A stretch of 64,000 nt of DNA from Ochrobactrum sp. CM-21-5 (lineage in GTDB: Bacteria > Pseudomonadota > Alphaproteobacteria > Rhizobiales > Rhizobiaceae). Numbering within the stretch: the first letter of the stretch is position 1; every line of letters starts with the position of its first letter. The position numbers were made by a program, and so were the translations under genes. The notes under the pieces were generated by a model that was given only the letters and a program-made list of their open reading frames with translations, was not told the DNA's origin and did no database searches. Below, piece after piece: positions 29,345 to 40,642 of the stretch. The stretch spans positions 62,001 through 126,000 of the forward strand of contig NZ_JACLZJ010000007.1 in the NCBI RefSeq assembly GCF_014253075.1. Direction: 5' to 3'.

Positions 29345-30019
29345 TTAGTTCCAGGGCAAGTAATCACGCCAACCCTTGGAGATACCTGCGGCTTTCTTGC
29401 GCTCGCGTTCCTTCTGAGCCTCATCTTGACCAAGTTCACCGGCAGCAGCAGTCGAGGCTGGCTGACGATAGATCAACGGCGGCTCGCTCAGATAGCGGCG
29501 GGTTGTCGAATTGCCCTGCGCTTGTTCCGCGCGCGCTTTCTTATAGGCTGCAACCTTTGCGGAATCGAAGGTTGGCGTGCGAGATTCATAATCCTCACGG
29601 CGACTATTGCCGCGCGGGAGTATAGCACTTGCATTATCTGCAACCGGACCATCCTGCATAACCGGTGAAACAAAATTCGGATTGTCACGATTAGCAGTGA
29701 TTTCGTCACGCAGACGCTTGCGGCGCTGTTCCGGAGATTCCGGCCAGTTCGGATCGCCCGCACTTGCCACGCTCTGCTGCGGCGGCGGAAGCTGCCTCTT
29801 ATCATCACCCGCCGTCGGCCGAACGAGGTCAGGGCGCGGCTTATAGTCAATACGCTGCTTCTTCTTGCCCTGACCGAAACTCGCCATGTTAGAAACATCA
29901 TCAAGGAGCTGCGCGCCCGACGTTTTGTCAGTTCCATAGGTTGGCGAAGATACACAGCCGGATAGCGAGAGACCCGCCAAGGCCGTCATAATTATCAGAA
30001 CTCGTCCTTCAATCTTCAT
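29345..30019 (-). CDS. Conserved hypothetical lipoprotein
   Basis: A 224-residue protein with a lipoprotein signal: MKIEGRVLIIMTALAGLSLSGC, lipobox LSGC with the lipidated cysteine at residue 22. The remainder is polar, rich in Arg, Pro, Asn and Gln, with no recognisable enzymatic motif and several Arg-rich stretches (SPEQRRKRLRDEITANRDNP), and ends in GWRDYLPWN. It is probably an envelope-anchored, partly disordered protein. The ATG at 30019 is preferred over an ATG 14 codons upstream because it begins the signal peptide. It lies downstream of ileS, 251 bp away, with no identifiable lspA between them. Confidence 0.75.
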   Translation of the reverse strand: MKIEGRVLIIMTALAGLSLSGCVSSPTYGTDKTSGAQLLDDVSNMASFGQGKKKQRIDYKPRPDLVRPTAGDDKRQLPPPQQSVASAGDPNWPESPEQRRKRLRDEITANRDNPNFVSPVMQDGPVADNASAILPRGNSRREDYESRTPTFDSAKVAAYKKARAEQAQGNSTTRRYLSEPPLIYRQPASTAAAGELGQDEAQKERERKKAAGISKGWRDYLPWN

Positions 30020-30270
30020 TAGCGCCACTTCTTTTACGCCTGCCGATTTTTGCTTTGCCAAAAGCTGTCCAAGTCAGCCTTGCCGCAAGAAACCGGCAAC
30101 TCCAAGGCAGGTCGTGAGTTTATCCGAGGAATGCCTTGTACATGAGAGCAACTCACGCGGCAATCCGGTGTTAACTGCTATTTCACCATGCTCGAGACCA
30201 GACTGGCAACCGTACTCTTCAAATAAACTCCCAGCTACAACACGCCGGGAATTTTTCTTCGAAGGATCAA

Positions 30271-33183
30271 TCAGCCGCCAAGTCTGCCAAGCGCCTTCAA
30301 TTCACGAAGCGCTGCAGCATCCCTTGCCGAGACTTCCGGGAAATCAGCGTCTGATCCTACATCCGTCGTGTAACGCCACGAACGGGCACATTTTTCACCT
30401 TTCGCACGCACGGGCACAACAGCCACGCCCTTGACATCATCAAGCGTGAAAGCCCCTTCTGGCGCCGCTGCGTCAGTCACTGCGATGCCGCTGGTAATGC
30501 AGATTTCGGAGAAATCCAGCCCTTCAAGCGAATCGCTCAGGCTCTTGTCCGCGATATGAACGACCGGCGCAGCCTCCAGCGACGAGCCGATGCGTTTGTC
30601 AGCACGTTCCAGTTCAAGAGCACCAGTAACAACGCGACGAACCCCGCGCACCTTGCGCCATTTTTCTGCCAGCACATCGTCGCGCCATTCGGCAGGTACC
30701 GAGCGAAACTGCTCGGCATGAACCGAAATCGACTGCGGGTATCGGTCAAGCCACGCTTCTTCAGTCGTAAAGGGTAGCATAGGCGCGAGCCAAGTCGTCA
30801 CGCGGTCGAATATCTCGCGTACGGTCTGGAGTGCAGCCTTGCGGCGAATGCTGGATGGTGCATCGCAATAGAGTGCGTCCTTGCGGATATCGAAGTAGAA
30901 GGCCGAGAGCTCGACATTCATGAAGTCGATAAGCGCTCGGGCAATACGTTTGAAATCGAATGCGTCGTAGCCAGAACGCACGACTTCATCCAGTTCCGCC
31001 AGACGATGCAGCATCAGACGCTCCAGTTCAGGCAGATCAACATGCGCAATCGCCTCGCCCTCGTCATGGGCGAGCGTACCCAGCATCCAGCGGATGGTGT
31101 TGCGAAGCTTGCGATACGCATCGATATTGGTCTGAATGATGCTTTTGCCGAGACGCTGATCTTCCCAATAATCCGTCGTCATCACCCAAAGGCGCAGAAT
31201 ATCCGCGCCGGATTCTTTGATGACATCCTGCGGCGTCACGGTATTACCGAGCGACTTTGACATTTTCTTGCCGTGCTCGTCCATGGTGAAGCCATGGGTC
31301 ACAACGGCATTATACGGGGCACGACCACGCGTGCCGCAACTTTCCAGCAGCGATGAATGGAACCAGCCGCGATGCTGGTCCGAGCCTTCCAGATAGACAT
31401 CGGCCGGCCATTTCAGATCGGGACGATCTTCCAGCGTAAACGTGTGCGTGGAACCGGAATCGAACCACACATCAAGAATATCACGCACCTGCGTCCAGCC
31501 TTCATTTGCGCGACTGCCAAGGAAACGCGCGCGCGCGCCTTCGGCGAACCAGGCGTCGGCACCTTCCTCTTCGAAGGCATCCATGATGCGCTTATTTACC
31601 GTATCGTCCTGGAGGATGTTACCTTCCTCATCAACGAATACGCAGATCGGCACGCCCCAGGCGCGCTGGCGCGACAGAACCCAGTCGGGGCGGCCTTCAA
31701 TCATCGAGCGCAGACGAGTCTGCCCAGCGGCTGGGACAAAGCGGGTATCGTCGATGGCTTTCAATGCACGGGAGCGCAACGTCGTGCCGTCGCCGAGGTT
31801 CTTGTCCATATAGACAAACCATTGCGGCGTATTACGGAAGATAACTGGTTTTTTGGAACGCCAGGAATGTGGATACGAATGCTTCAGGCGACCACGCGCG
31901 AAAAGCTTGTTATACGCGATGAGCTGTTCGATCACGGCCTTGTTGGCATCGCCCTTCTTGCCGTTGTCATCGATCACACGTGCGGGACCGATTTCGCGAT
32001 CCGGGCCGAAGCCCGGTGCGTCCTTGGTATAATAGCCGTCATCGCCAACCGGAAACGGGATATTCGGATCGATGCCGCGCGCTTCCAGCTCGCGAACATT
32101 ATCCATCCATGCTTCAAAGTCTTCGCGACCATGGCTTGGCGCGGTGTGCACGAAGCCCGTACCTGCATCGTCCGTCACATGATCACCATCGATCATCGGA
32201 ACGATGAACTCATAACCACCGCCAAAGCCCTTAAGCGGATGCGCGAGCGCGATCTTGCCCAGCTCGTCCGCCGAAACACCACGCAGACGCGTAAACTGAA
32301 GTTTAGCCTTGGTGAAGCATTCGTCCGCCAATTTTTCTGCGAAGATAAGCTTTTCACCTGGCTGAGGACCGAAATCGTTCTCCGCCTCAATGACCTCATA
32401 AAGCCCATACTCAATGCGCGACGAATAGGATACGGCACGGTTACCGGGGATTGTCCATGGCGTGGTCGTCCAGATAACAACCGAGCTTCCGCTGAGATCG
32501 CTCCGGCCTGCTACCGGGAATTTGACCCAGATCATGTCGCTTTCAATGTCGTGATATTCGACCTCGGCTTCCGCAAGCGCCGTGCGCTCCACGACCGACC
32601 ACATGACAGGCTTGGAACCGCGATACAACTGTCCCGATGCGGCGAATTTCAGCAACTCACCCGCGATCCGCGCTTCCGCATGGAAGTTCATTGTTGTGTA
32701 AGGATTCTCGAAATCACCAAGGATCGCAAGGCGCTTGAATTCGTCTGTCTGGATCTTGATCCAGTTGGCGGCGAATTCACGGCATTCCCTACGGAATTCG
32801 TTGATCGGAACCTCGTCCTTGTTCTTGCCTTCGGCGCGGTATTTTTCCTCGATCTTCCATTCAATCGGCAGACCGTGGCAATCCCAGCCCGGAACATAAT
32901 TCGAGTTATAGCCACGCATTTGGAACGAGCGGGTGATAACATCCTTAAGGATCTTGTTCAGCGCGTGGCCGATATGGATGTTGCCGTTGGCGTAGGGCGG
33001 TCCATCGTGCAGCACATAAAGCGGACGGTCTTTCGCTTGCTCGCGCAACTTCTTATAGAGATTCATGCCCTCCCAGCGCTCGACGAAAAGCGGCTCGCGC
33101 TGCGGCAAGCCCGCGCGCATCGGAAATTCAGTCTGCGGCAGATAAAGGGTTTTGGAGTAATCTATTTTAGTCGTCTCGGTCAT
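30271..33183 (-). CDS. ileS: Isoleucyl-tRNA synthetase
   Basis: Charges tRNA-Ile, a class Ia synthetase of 970 residues. Motifs are [11 protein letters not shown] (HIGH) and [10 protein letters not shown] (KMSKS), with the large CP1 editing domain between them and an anticodon-binding helical domain at the C-terminus. The C-terminal zinc ribbon of bacterial IleRS, normally two CxxC pairs, is reduced to a single cysteine ([12 protein letters not shown]), and the second pair is replaced by [13 protein letters not shown], so it cannot bind zinc in the usual way. The start ATG at 33183 gives the normal N-terminus. Confidence 0.97.
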   Translation of the reverse strand: MTETTKIDYSKTLYLPQTEFPMRAGLPQREPLFVERWEGMNLYKKLREQAKDRPLYVLHDGPPYANGNIHIGHALNKILKDVITRSFQMRGYNSNYVPGWDCHGLPIEWKIEEKYRAEGKNKDEVPINEFRRECREFAANWIKIQTDEFKRLAILGDFENPYTTMNFHAEARIAGELLKFAASGQLYRGSKPVMWSVVERTALAEAEVEYHDIESDMIWVKFPVAGRSDLSGSSVVIWTTTPWTIPGNRAVSYSSRIEYGLYEVIEAENDFGPQPGEKLIFAEKLADECFTKAKLQFTRLRGVSADELGKIALAHPLKGFGGGYEFIVPMIDGDHVTDDAGTGFVHTAPSHGREDFEAWMDNVRELEARGIDPNIPFPVGDDGYYTKDAPGFGPDREIGPARVIDDNGKKGDANKAVIEQLIAYNKLFARGRLKHSYPHSWRSKKPVIFRNTPQWFVYMDKNLGDGTTLRSRALKAIDDTRFVPAAGQTRLRSMIEGRPDWVLSRQRAWGVPICVFVDEEGNILQDDTVNKRIMDAFEEEGADAWFAEGARARFLGSRANEGWTQVRDILDVWFDSGSTHTFTLEDRPDLKWPADVYLEGSDQHRGWFHSSLLESCGTRGRAPYNAVVTHGFTMDEHGKKMSKSLGNTVTPQDVIKESGADILRLWVMTTDYWEDQRLGKSIIQTNIDAYRKLRNTIRWMLGTLAHDEGEAIAHVDLPELERLMLHRLAELDEVVRSGYDAFDFKRIARALIDFMNVELSAFYFDIRKDALYCDAPSSIRRKAALQTVREIFDRVTTWLAPMLPFTTEEAWLDRYPQSISVHAEQFRSVPAEWRDDVLAEKWRKVRGVRRVVTGALELERADKRIGSSLEAAPVVHIADKSLSDSLEGLDFSEICITSGIAVTDAAAPEGAFTLDDVKGVAVVPVRAKGEKCARSWRYTTDVGSDADFPEVSARDAAALRELKALGRLGG

Positions 33184-33479
33184 GATCGGTATTTGCCTGT
33201 GAAGCCCAAGCAGAATTTGCGGGCACGTTAATCAGATAAACAGGGGACTGTATGGGCACAGCCGGTCGCTCCCGGACCTCCGCGCCAGAAATTGCCTGGC
33301 AGATCAACCATTCAGGCAAAGCGGGAGGCCGGGCCAATAATTCGTATGGCCGTCACGATAAGGCGAAGATCCGTCGTCATGTGCATGCTTTTAGCAATGA
33401 GCTTTGCAGGAATAAAGAGGCAGAGCGCAATAAACTTGCAGCACTGTTCCTGAAAAGGTTCGCAGTATCGCCGTCTGGC

Positions 33480-34325
33480 TCAATCGAGTGAAAAATCGAA
33501 GCGATAAGTCGCCAAGAGGCCAACCATAAACTGATTTCGATCCCCACGCTCTCGCACTATGCTCGAATCCTTTGCAGGCCCCTGCAGGCGACTGTACTCC
33601 CCAAACAGGCTGGTATCGATGGTGTCAGTCGCTTTCCAGGTAATTGCACCGCCAACGCCAACCGATTTGAAGCCACTGCCCGGCCGGTACTCTGAGAGCC
33701 CTGAAGCTGCGGCTTCCTCCGCATCCACACCATAATAGGTCTTGAAGTAGTCCTTGGATGCGAAGGTCGCGCGCGGACCGCCGGATACACGCACTGTCGG
33801 CGTCACATCATAAAAGGCGTCGGCGGCAATGTCCGCGACCACGCCCTTATGCGCGCGAATACCATGACGCACCTCGCCACGAACGCGCAGCCAGTCGGTC
33901 GGGTAGACATCGACAAAACCACCGGCTTCGCCGCCGAACTTCGTGTCTTTCAGACCATTGATGTCGTGATCCCGTTCAAAAAGCAGTTTACCCGCCACTC
34001 CGACGCGGAACCGCTCATTATCGATGACCGCAAAGGACACATTGTCATTGCGCGAGGAAAAGCGTGTTGCCTCCCCCTGACGGCCCAGCGAGATCAGTGG
34101 CTGCGCAGAAAAACGATACTTGTTCGAACCTTCAAACTTAGGAGCAATCAGGCCAGCCGCGCCAACCTTAAGATACCAGTCACCCGACCAGAAATGCTTG
34201 CGCGCGGGCTGAATGCTTTCTGCCGCATAAACATCCGCTTGCTGCACATCGGCGGAAAACGCGAGCGAACTACTCATTAAAAATGCAGCGCCTGCAACTA
34301 GGCATGGAGAAATAATATGCGTCAC
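33480..34325 (-). CDS. MipA/OmpV-family outer-membrane protein
   Basis: About 281 residues with a signal peptide (ISPCLVAGAAFLMSSSLAFSA). The rest alternates short amphipathic beta-strands (WYLKVGAAGLIAPKFEGSNK, VSGGPRATFASKDYF) and ends in LLATYRFDFSLD, as expected for a beta-barrel. MipA of E. coli scaffolds murein hydrolases, and OmpV relatives are porin-like; which role applies here is unknown. The GTG at 34325 with TTGGAG upstream is chosen over a TTG nine codons earlier. It is isolated between ribF and ileS, on the same strand. Confidence 0.85.
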   Translation of the reverse strand: MTHIISPCLVAGAAFLMSSSLAFSADVQQADVYAAESIQPARKHFWSGDWYLKVGAAGLIAPKFEGSNKYRFSAQPLISLGRQGEATRFSSRNDNVSFAVIDNERFRVGVAGKLLFERDHDINGLKDTKFGGEAGGFVDVYPTDWLRVRGEVRHGIRAHKGVVADIAADAFYDVTPTVRVSGGPRATFASKDYFKTYYGVDAEEAAASGLSEYRPGSGFKSVGVGGAITWKATDTIDTSLFGEYSRLQGPAKDSSIVRERGDRNQFMVGLLATYRFDFSLD

Positions 34326-34438
34326 ATGAAACTCCAACAAACAGAACCCCAAAATTCTGCGGGGCTATTCGATACTGTTTGTCGAGAATATGTAAAATTA
34401 AACTTAAATCATAAGTAGTGGGTTAAAAAAGATTCCAC

Positions 34439-35428
34439 TCACTCGAAAGAAAGGACCCGATCCAAATCCGAGATAGGTTTCGCGCCGGACAATATGGCCC
34501 GCGCCTCTTCTTCATCGCACTTCATCTGCTCGACAAGCGGGTCAAGGCCTTCAAACTTAACCTCTCCTCGCAAAAAGCCGAAGAAAGAAACAGAAACGGT
34601 CTCTCCATACAGGTCATCAGAAAAATCGAAAACAAACGTCTCAAGCAGCGGCATGCCGTCACCGTCAACAGTCGGGCGACGACCGAAGCTTGCAACTCCA
34701 TCATGTAACGCACCGTTCTGTCGTCGAAATTTCACCGCATAGATACCGTATTTTAAGCTGGTTTGCCCGTCAGGTTCCATATTTGCGGTAGGAAATCCAA
34801 GTGCGCGCCCCAGTTTTTTTCCATGGATCACTTCGCCTCGGATCATGTAGCGATAACCCAAAAGACCTGCCGCCTGCGCGACGTCACCCTCGCTTAGAAG
34901 TGCCCGAATGCGAGTTGAAGAAACAAGATCGCCCCCCTCATCCGTAAAGGCATCCACCAGCATCACGCTGAAACCAGCGTTTCCACCAGCCCGTTCAAGG
35001 AACTCCGGTGTACCGCGTCGACCTTTACCGAAGTGGAAATCATAGCCGGTAACGACACGGCTTGCGTGCAGCTTCTCCACCAGAATGTGCTGTACGAAAT
35101 CCTCCGCCGTCCTAGCGGAGAATTCGGCGGTAAACGGCTGCTCGACAACCGCATCAAAGCCCATCAATCCAAGGATTTCGGCTTTTTGAGCAGCATCGGT
35201 CAAACGATCAACGGGCTGATCCGGCTTAAAGAAACTGCGTGGATGCGGTTCGAACGTCAGCACGACCGCCGGAAGCCCTTCCTTCGACGCCAAAGCCAAA
35301 GCGCATTCGAGTACTGCCTGATGGCCGCGATGAACGCCATCGAAATTGCCAATAGCCACAACGCAGTTGCGTAGTCCCTCCGGCAGGGCATCCGTTCCCG
35401 AAAGGCGCTGAAAGCTTGATTTTGTCAT
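34439..35428 (-). CDS. ribF: Bifunctional riboflavin kinase / FAD synthetase
   Basis: Makes FMN and FAD from riboflavin. The 329-residue protein has an N-terminal FAD synthetase (nucleotidyltransferase) domain with the GNFDGVHRGHQAVL motif and the conserved SSTRIR segment. The C-terminal flavokinase beta-barrel has GRALGFPTANM and its Thr/Asn MgATP-binding residues. The ATG at 35428 (MTKSSF) is preferred; an in-frame TTG at 35470 would overlap the neighbouring HAD gene. RibF next to ileS is a common bacterial arrangement, here interrupted by the OmpV gene. Confidence 0.95.
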   Translation of the reverse strand: MTKSSFQRLSGTDALPEGLRNCVVAIGNFDGVHRGHQAVLECALALASKEGLPAVVLTFEPHPRSFFKPDQPVDRLTDAAQKAEILGLMGFDAVVEQPFTAEFSARTAEDFVQHILVEKLHASRVVTGYDFHFGKGRRGTPEFLERAGGNAGFSVMLVDAFTDEGGDLVSSTRIRALLSEGDVAQAAGLLGYRYMIRGEVIHGKKLGRALGFPTANMEPDGQTSLKYGIYAVKFRRQNGALHDGVASFGRRPTVDGDGMPLLETFVFDFSDDLYGETVSVSFFGFLRGEVKFEGLDPLVEQMKCDEEEARAILSGAKPISDLDRVLSFE

Positions 35429-35466
35429 GTTTTCAACTTGAATCGCAATTGGATTTGTGACGTGTG

Positions 35467-36315
35467 TCAAACGAGAGCGTAAAGCGCTGCGATCGGACGA
35501 TTGCCATGCTTTTGGAGAAATGCTTCCATTTTATCAACGTCCACACTTCCTCCGACCGCATAATCCGCCGCGTGGACACCACCGGAAATGTAGAGCACGT
35601 CCAATCCGAAATCAGCAGCACCCTTCACGTCGGTCAAAACGCCGTCACCGATACCGAGAATCCGGCTTTTCTCAACCTTCTCGCCGCGAATTTCCTCCGC
35701 TGCGTGCAATGCAGCTTCATAGATCGGGCGGTGCGGCTTGCCTGCGATCAGCGTGCGCCCGCCAAGCTGGCCATATTCCCGCGCCAGAGCGCCTGCGCAC
35801 CAGATCAGCCGCGAACCGCGTTCGACCATCATATCGGGATTTGCACAAATGAACGGCAGGTTGCGCGAACGCAGTCGCCGGAGCAATTCCATATAGTCAT
35901 CCGGAGTTTCTACTTCATCGTCGTAGAGACCCGTACACACCACGCCATCGGCTTCGAATTCTTCGACAAGCTCGACATCCAGGCCGTCATAGATCGCAAG
36001 TTCGCGTTCACAGCCAATATGGAAAACCTTGCGCGGCCCCTCAGCGATCAGTTCACGAGTAACATCACCTGAAGTGACGACGCGATCATACGCGTCTTCA
36101 GGCACGCCTAGAAGCAACATCTGCGCTTCGACGCCGGCATGGGGACGCGGTGAATTTGTTACCAGAATAACCGTAACGCCTCTTGCGCGCGCGCGCTTCA
36201 GCGCCTCGATAGCATTCGGGTGCGCGGCAACGCCGTTATGCACCACCCCCCAAACATCGCAGAAGAGCACATCGTACTGGTCGGTCAGATCGTCGAGGCG
36301 TTCAAGCTGCTTCAT
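35467..36315 (-). CDS. HAD superfamily class IIA phosphatase (TIGR01459-type)
   Basis: A 282-residue HAD hydrolase. The nucleophile loop is FCDVWGVVHNG, motif II is LVTNSPR, and motif III/IV is GKPHRPIYEAAL and GIGDGVLTDVKGA. The order and length fit the class IIA group seen in alphaproteobacteria, related to NagD/PGP phosphatases. Substrate unknown; co-directional with ribF 38 bp away and so possibly linked to flavin or nucleotide dephosphorylation. Confidence 0.88.
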   Translation of the reverse strand: MKQLERLDDLTDQYDVLFCDVWGVVHNGVAAHPNAIEALKRARARGVTVILVTNSPRPHAGVEAQMLLLGVPEDAYDRVVTSGDVTRELIAEGPRKVFHIGCERELAIYDGLDVELVEEFEADGVVCTGLYDDEVETPDDYMELLRRLRSRNLPFICANPDMMVERGSRLIWCAGALAREYGQLGGRTLIAGKPHRPIYEAALHAAEEIRGEKVEKSRILGIGDGVLTDVKGAADFGLDVLYISGGVHAADYAVGGSVDVDKMEAFLQKHGNRPIAALYALV

Positions 36316-36604
36316 ATTCTTCCTCTTTATATACTGCTCCCGAGAATACGATCATCGGAAACTGCTAGCGATATTAGGGCTCAGCTGGAATGCGAGCCGA
36401 TAGCGTGTTCCATCTAACGTAGCCAACTCCTCCTGTCACGAGCTTTGCCGTCAATATTCTGATGGAAGTGCGCCCGGGCAGCCGACGAGCGGGTTCACCG
36501 AAGATTTACCGCGCTTCGTGACCGATCGTTAGGGAGCTGCTGTTGCGCAGCCTACAACCTTTCATTTTCAAATCGCTTTAATACAACCAATCGGCGGGGT
36601 CGAA

Positions 36605-37526
36605 TTGAAAAACCGGATTGCATTGATCGGCAGCAGATCACGCCGCCGCGCCCATGGTTGCGCCACACACCTCCAGCGTTTCCACACGGACGAGCGTGGA
36701 AACTTTGCGATCATGGCGATAATTCTCGTAGTGCCCATGCTGCTTGCGGGAATGCTGGCAATGGATTCCGCCAATTTGATGCGGACACGCAACAACGTGC
36801 AGGCTGGACTCGATGCCTCCACCTTAGCGGTTGGCAAGAAATTCTCGACCGGCGCAGAAACGATTGCCCTGAAAGTCTACGGTCGGCAGGTGTTCGATGC
36901 CAATCTGACAGCAATAGCGGCAGTTAAAGTAAGTTTTCCATCAGCTTCCCCGACAAATCCACTGACAACCAGCAAGTGGAAGCATCAGCCTATCGTTCCC
37001 TTTTCGGCACGCTCTCCTCGCTTCTGTCCTAGGGGCGAGAGGACTGGAGCCGGCATTCAAGAGTCAGGCTTAAGAACACGATCGAAGTGGCACTCGTTCT
37101 CGATACTTCGGGATCGATGAAGTACCAAGGATCAACACCAGTTCAAAACAAAGACGGCAAAATATGCCGCGCATGGACTTGCTTAAAGATGCTGCCATAA
37201 AACTGGTTGAAATCCTGTCTTCTCAAGCTTCTCAAATCACTTATATGAAAAATCCTGTACAGTTTTCTGTTGTTCCTTTCGCCGGATCGGTCAATGTCGG
37301 GCCGGATAACGACAATGCGGTCTGGATAGACACACAAGACAAATCATCTATGCATCAAGAAACAGAAGGCGCAGATTGATCTCCTCGAGACTTGCGCATC
37401 GCAGTCCCGCGTTCGGATGGAAAACGGCAAACCAGCGGAGCTGTTCTGGAACTCGACCGGCGGCGAACTGAACGAAACTTTCGCCAGATCGGAGACGAAC
37501 TATCAAATCTGCGTATTTCAGGTTGA
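36605..37526 (+). pseudogene. Decayed tadG-like (TadE/TadG Flp pilus) gene
   Basis: Pieces of one TadG protein lie in order but in different frames. First is an N-terminal TadE/G domain with its single membrane helix (ERGNFAIMAIILVVPMLLAG, from 36605). Next are ISFPDKSTDNQQVEASAYRS (near 36940, another frame), then a von Willebrand A domain start (EVALVLDTSGSM near 37100) and its continuation (MDLLKDAAIKLVEIL, then VPFAGSVNVGPDNDNA) after further shifts. The typical TadG C-terminus LLETCAS...FRQIGDELSNLRISG ends with a stop at 37526. About 200 residues expected between the vWA part and the C-terminus are missing. There are at least three frameshifts plus an in-frame stop (near 37017), so no functional product. 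No other tad gene is nearby. Confidence 0.85.
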
Positions 37527-37634
37527 TAGTACGCAAGCCGACATCCATATGCGCCGCACTGCCATCCGTGCAGTGTCAATCCTCGCAAACCGTGCAAATT
37601 AACCATCATTCCCCTGTCAAAATAATCAGGCATC

Positions 37635-37665
37635 CTTGACAACATAGGGCATGGCTTCTATCTCT
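37635..37665 (+). promoter_or_regulatory. Heat-shock (RpoH-type) promoter of groESL
   Basis: CTTGACA (37635) followed after a normal spacer by CTTCTATCTC (37656-37665), close to the alphaproteobacterial RpoH consensus CTTG / CYTATNT. It lies just upstream of the CIRCE element. Pattern-based. Confidence 0.6.
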
Positions 37666-37673
37666 GTGCGGCA

Positions 37674-37700
37674 TTAGCACTCTTATGACTAGAGTGCTAA
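37674..37700. promoter_or_regulatory. CIRCE operator (HrcA binding site)
   Basis: TTAGCACTC (37674-37682), 9 nt, GAGTGCTAA (37692-37700): an exact match to the CIRCE consensus, 62 bp before the groES start and at or just after the expected transcription start. Confidence 0.97.
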
Positions 37701-37761
37701 CAACGTGGATCGGTTCGATCCGCAACCAGGGTTCAACGTCTACAACACCAAGGGTTATACC

Positions 37762-38058
37762 ATGGCTGAGATTAAGTTCCGCCCGCTTCACGACCGCGTT
37801 GTCGTACGTCGCGTCGAATCGGAAGCAAAGACCGCAGGCGGCATCATCATTCCTGAAACCGCCAAGGAAAAGCCGCAGGAAGGCGAAATCGTCGCCGTTG
37901 GCACTGGCGCCCGCGATGAGAGCGGCAAGCTCGTTGCGCTGGACGTGAAGGCAGGCGACCGTATTCTGTTCGGCAAGTGGTCGGGCACTGAAGTCAAGAT
38001 CGGCGGCGAAGATCTGCTGATCATGAAAGAATCCGACATTCTGGGTATCGTGGGCTAA
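37762..38058 (+). CDS. groES: Co-chaperonin GroES
   Basis: A 98-residue 10-kDa chaperonin that caps the GroEL ring. The family signature [12 protein letters not shown] is at residues 6-17, followed by the mobile loop ([19 protein letters not shown]) and the C-terminal [18 protein letters not shown]. The ATG at 37762 is the normal start; upstream in-frame codons are leader sequence. It is the first gene of the groESL operon under CIRCE and RpoH-type signals. Confidence 0.98.
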   Translation: MAEIKFRPLHDRVVVRRVESEAKTAGGIIIPETAKEKPQEGEIVAVGTGARDESGKLVALDVKAGDRILFGKWSGTEVKIGGEDLLIMKESDILGIVG

Positions 38059-38116
38059 TCGTTTCGGTTATTGCCAGTCGGCAAAACCGCCAAATTAGCT
38101 TCTACCTCAAGATTAA

Positions 38117-39802
<1,686 letters not shown>

Positions 39803-39903
39803 GAAGCCCATAAGCACACCCATGAGGTTAAAGCCTGCGCCGCAAGGCGGCGCGGGTGGCGAAACGGATTTGCAACAAGTCTGCAAAACACTGTTCTCTA
39901 TTT

Positions 39904-39933
39904 GAAAGGCGGCCTTTGGCTGCCTTTCTTTTT
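39904..39933 (+). terminator. groESL terminator
   Basis: GAAAGGCGGCC (39904-39914), loop TTT, GGCTGCCTTTC (39918-39928), one G-U pair, followed by TTTTT. It lies 101 bp beyond the groEL stop. Confidence 0.9.
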
Positions 39934-40017
39934 ATGCTCGGCAACCAGTTGTGATTTATGAAAAATTTACTGTCTAAACCTGTTGTGATTTCAAAAACTG
40001 TATTTTAGAAACTTCTC

Positions 40018-40047
40018 ATTGACTCCGAATGGCCATTCATGGTCAAT
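40018..40047. repeat. 30-bp interrupted palindrome
   Basis: ATTGAC (40018), 3 nt, the 12-bp palindrome GAATGGCCATTC (40027-40038), 3 nt, GTCAAT (40042-40047). Only the two 3-nt spacers do not pair. No T-tract follows, so it does not resemble a terminator; a dimeric operator is possible. Confidence 0.75.
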
Positions 40048-40113
40048 CCCGACTGACGCAGAGACGGACTTCCTGTTTGCCCCCGCACTTTGGAAGTCCT
40101 GCCTCAGGCAACA

Positions 40114-40141
40114 GGAAAGGCAGGCTTCGGCCTGCCTTTCC
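40114..40141. terminator. Terminator of the HxlR-type gene (possibly bidirectional)
   Basis: A 12-bp perfect stem GGAAAGGCAGGC (40114-40125) with a TTCG tetraloop (40126-40129) and its complement (40130-40141), 27 bp beyond the stop of the minus-strand regulator. TTTT follows on the plus side a few bases later. Confidence 0.8.
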
Positions 40142-40167
40142 ACTTTTATACTTCGTGTTTTCGCAGA

Positions 40168-40563
40168 CTATTCCGCCGCGTCAGCATGGCTTTCGCCAGA
40201 TCGGAATGTATCGTACCGCGCGCGCGCCATCATCACCTTTGCTTCGTTCGCTATCGCCCACTCCCCCAACCCCCGAACAGGCCGCAAAAGATCGCGCCCT
40301 AGCTCGGTCAGAGCATACTCCACCTTTGGCGGTATAGTCGGGAAAACGGTGCGCGAAACAAATCCATCCCTTTCCAGGTTACGCAATGTCGTGGTCAGCA
40401 TTTTCTGCGAGATGCCATCTACCGTACGGCGCAATTCGTTGAAACGCATCGGACAATTACCGAGATAGCTCACTACGAGCACTGTCCATTTATCTCCAAC
40501 ACGGGAGAGAATATCGGTCACCGCTCTGCAAGCAGCGGTTTCCTTGAAGTCACCGGGTTTCAT
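40168..40563 (-). CDS. HxlR-family winged-helix transcriptional regulator
   Basis: A 131-residue HxlR-type regulator. The conserved N-terminal cysteine is present (AACRAVTDILSRVGDKWTVLV), followed by the wHTH (MRFNELRRTVDGISQKMLTTTLRNLERDGFVSR) and LTELGRDL. Such one-cysteine members (YodB, QorR, HypR-like) sense quinones or electrophiles through that thiol. The start at 40563 has a perfect GGAGG 7 nt before it. It is divergent from an FMN reductase gene, its probable target. Confidence 0.92.
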   Translation of the reverse strand: MKPGDFKETAACRAVTDILSRVGDKWTVLVVSYLGNCPMRFNELRRTVDGISQKMLTTTLRNLERDGFVSRTVFPTIPPKVEYALTELGRDLLRPVRGLGEWAIANEAKVMMARARYDTFRSGESHADAAE

Positions 40564-40620
40564 AAAAGTGCCTCCTTGCGCCGCACGTACAGTCACTTAT
40601 ATAGCGTCAGTTTCTAATGG

Positions 40621-40642
40621 TTACTATTCGAAAAGGTAGTTA
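40621..40642. promoter_or_regulatory. Candidate HxlR operator
   Basis: TTACTA (40621-40626), 10 nt, TAGTTA (40637-40642): a dyad with one mismatch in an 81-bp divergent promoter region, ending 2 nt before the FMN reductase start codon. Weak pattern evidence. Confidence 0.35.

Larger units (their letters stand above)
39803..40167. other. 365-bp convergent intergenic region after groEL
   Basis: Between groEL and the convergent HxlR-type gene. It holds the groEL terminator (39904-39933), a 30-bp interrupted palindrome (40018-40047) and a second terminator (40114-40141). There is no coding frame with family similarity. The stretch 39940-40020 is A/T-rich. Confidence 0.7.

Noticed and set aside
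30020-30270. Possible lspA remnant between ileS and the lipoprotein gene
   Set aside because: I checked the minus strand because lspA often follows ileS, but no signal peptidase II motif or membrane segment is present.
31357-33231. 624-codon open frame antisense to ileS
   Set aside because: It mirrors the codon bias of ileS, has no recognisable domain and no ribosome site. Long antisense frames are common opposite GC-biased genes.
33252-33491. 79-codon frame upstream of ileS on the plus strand
   Set aside because: No ribosome site, no similarity, composition unlike neighbouring genes; treated as non-coding leader region of ileS.
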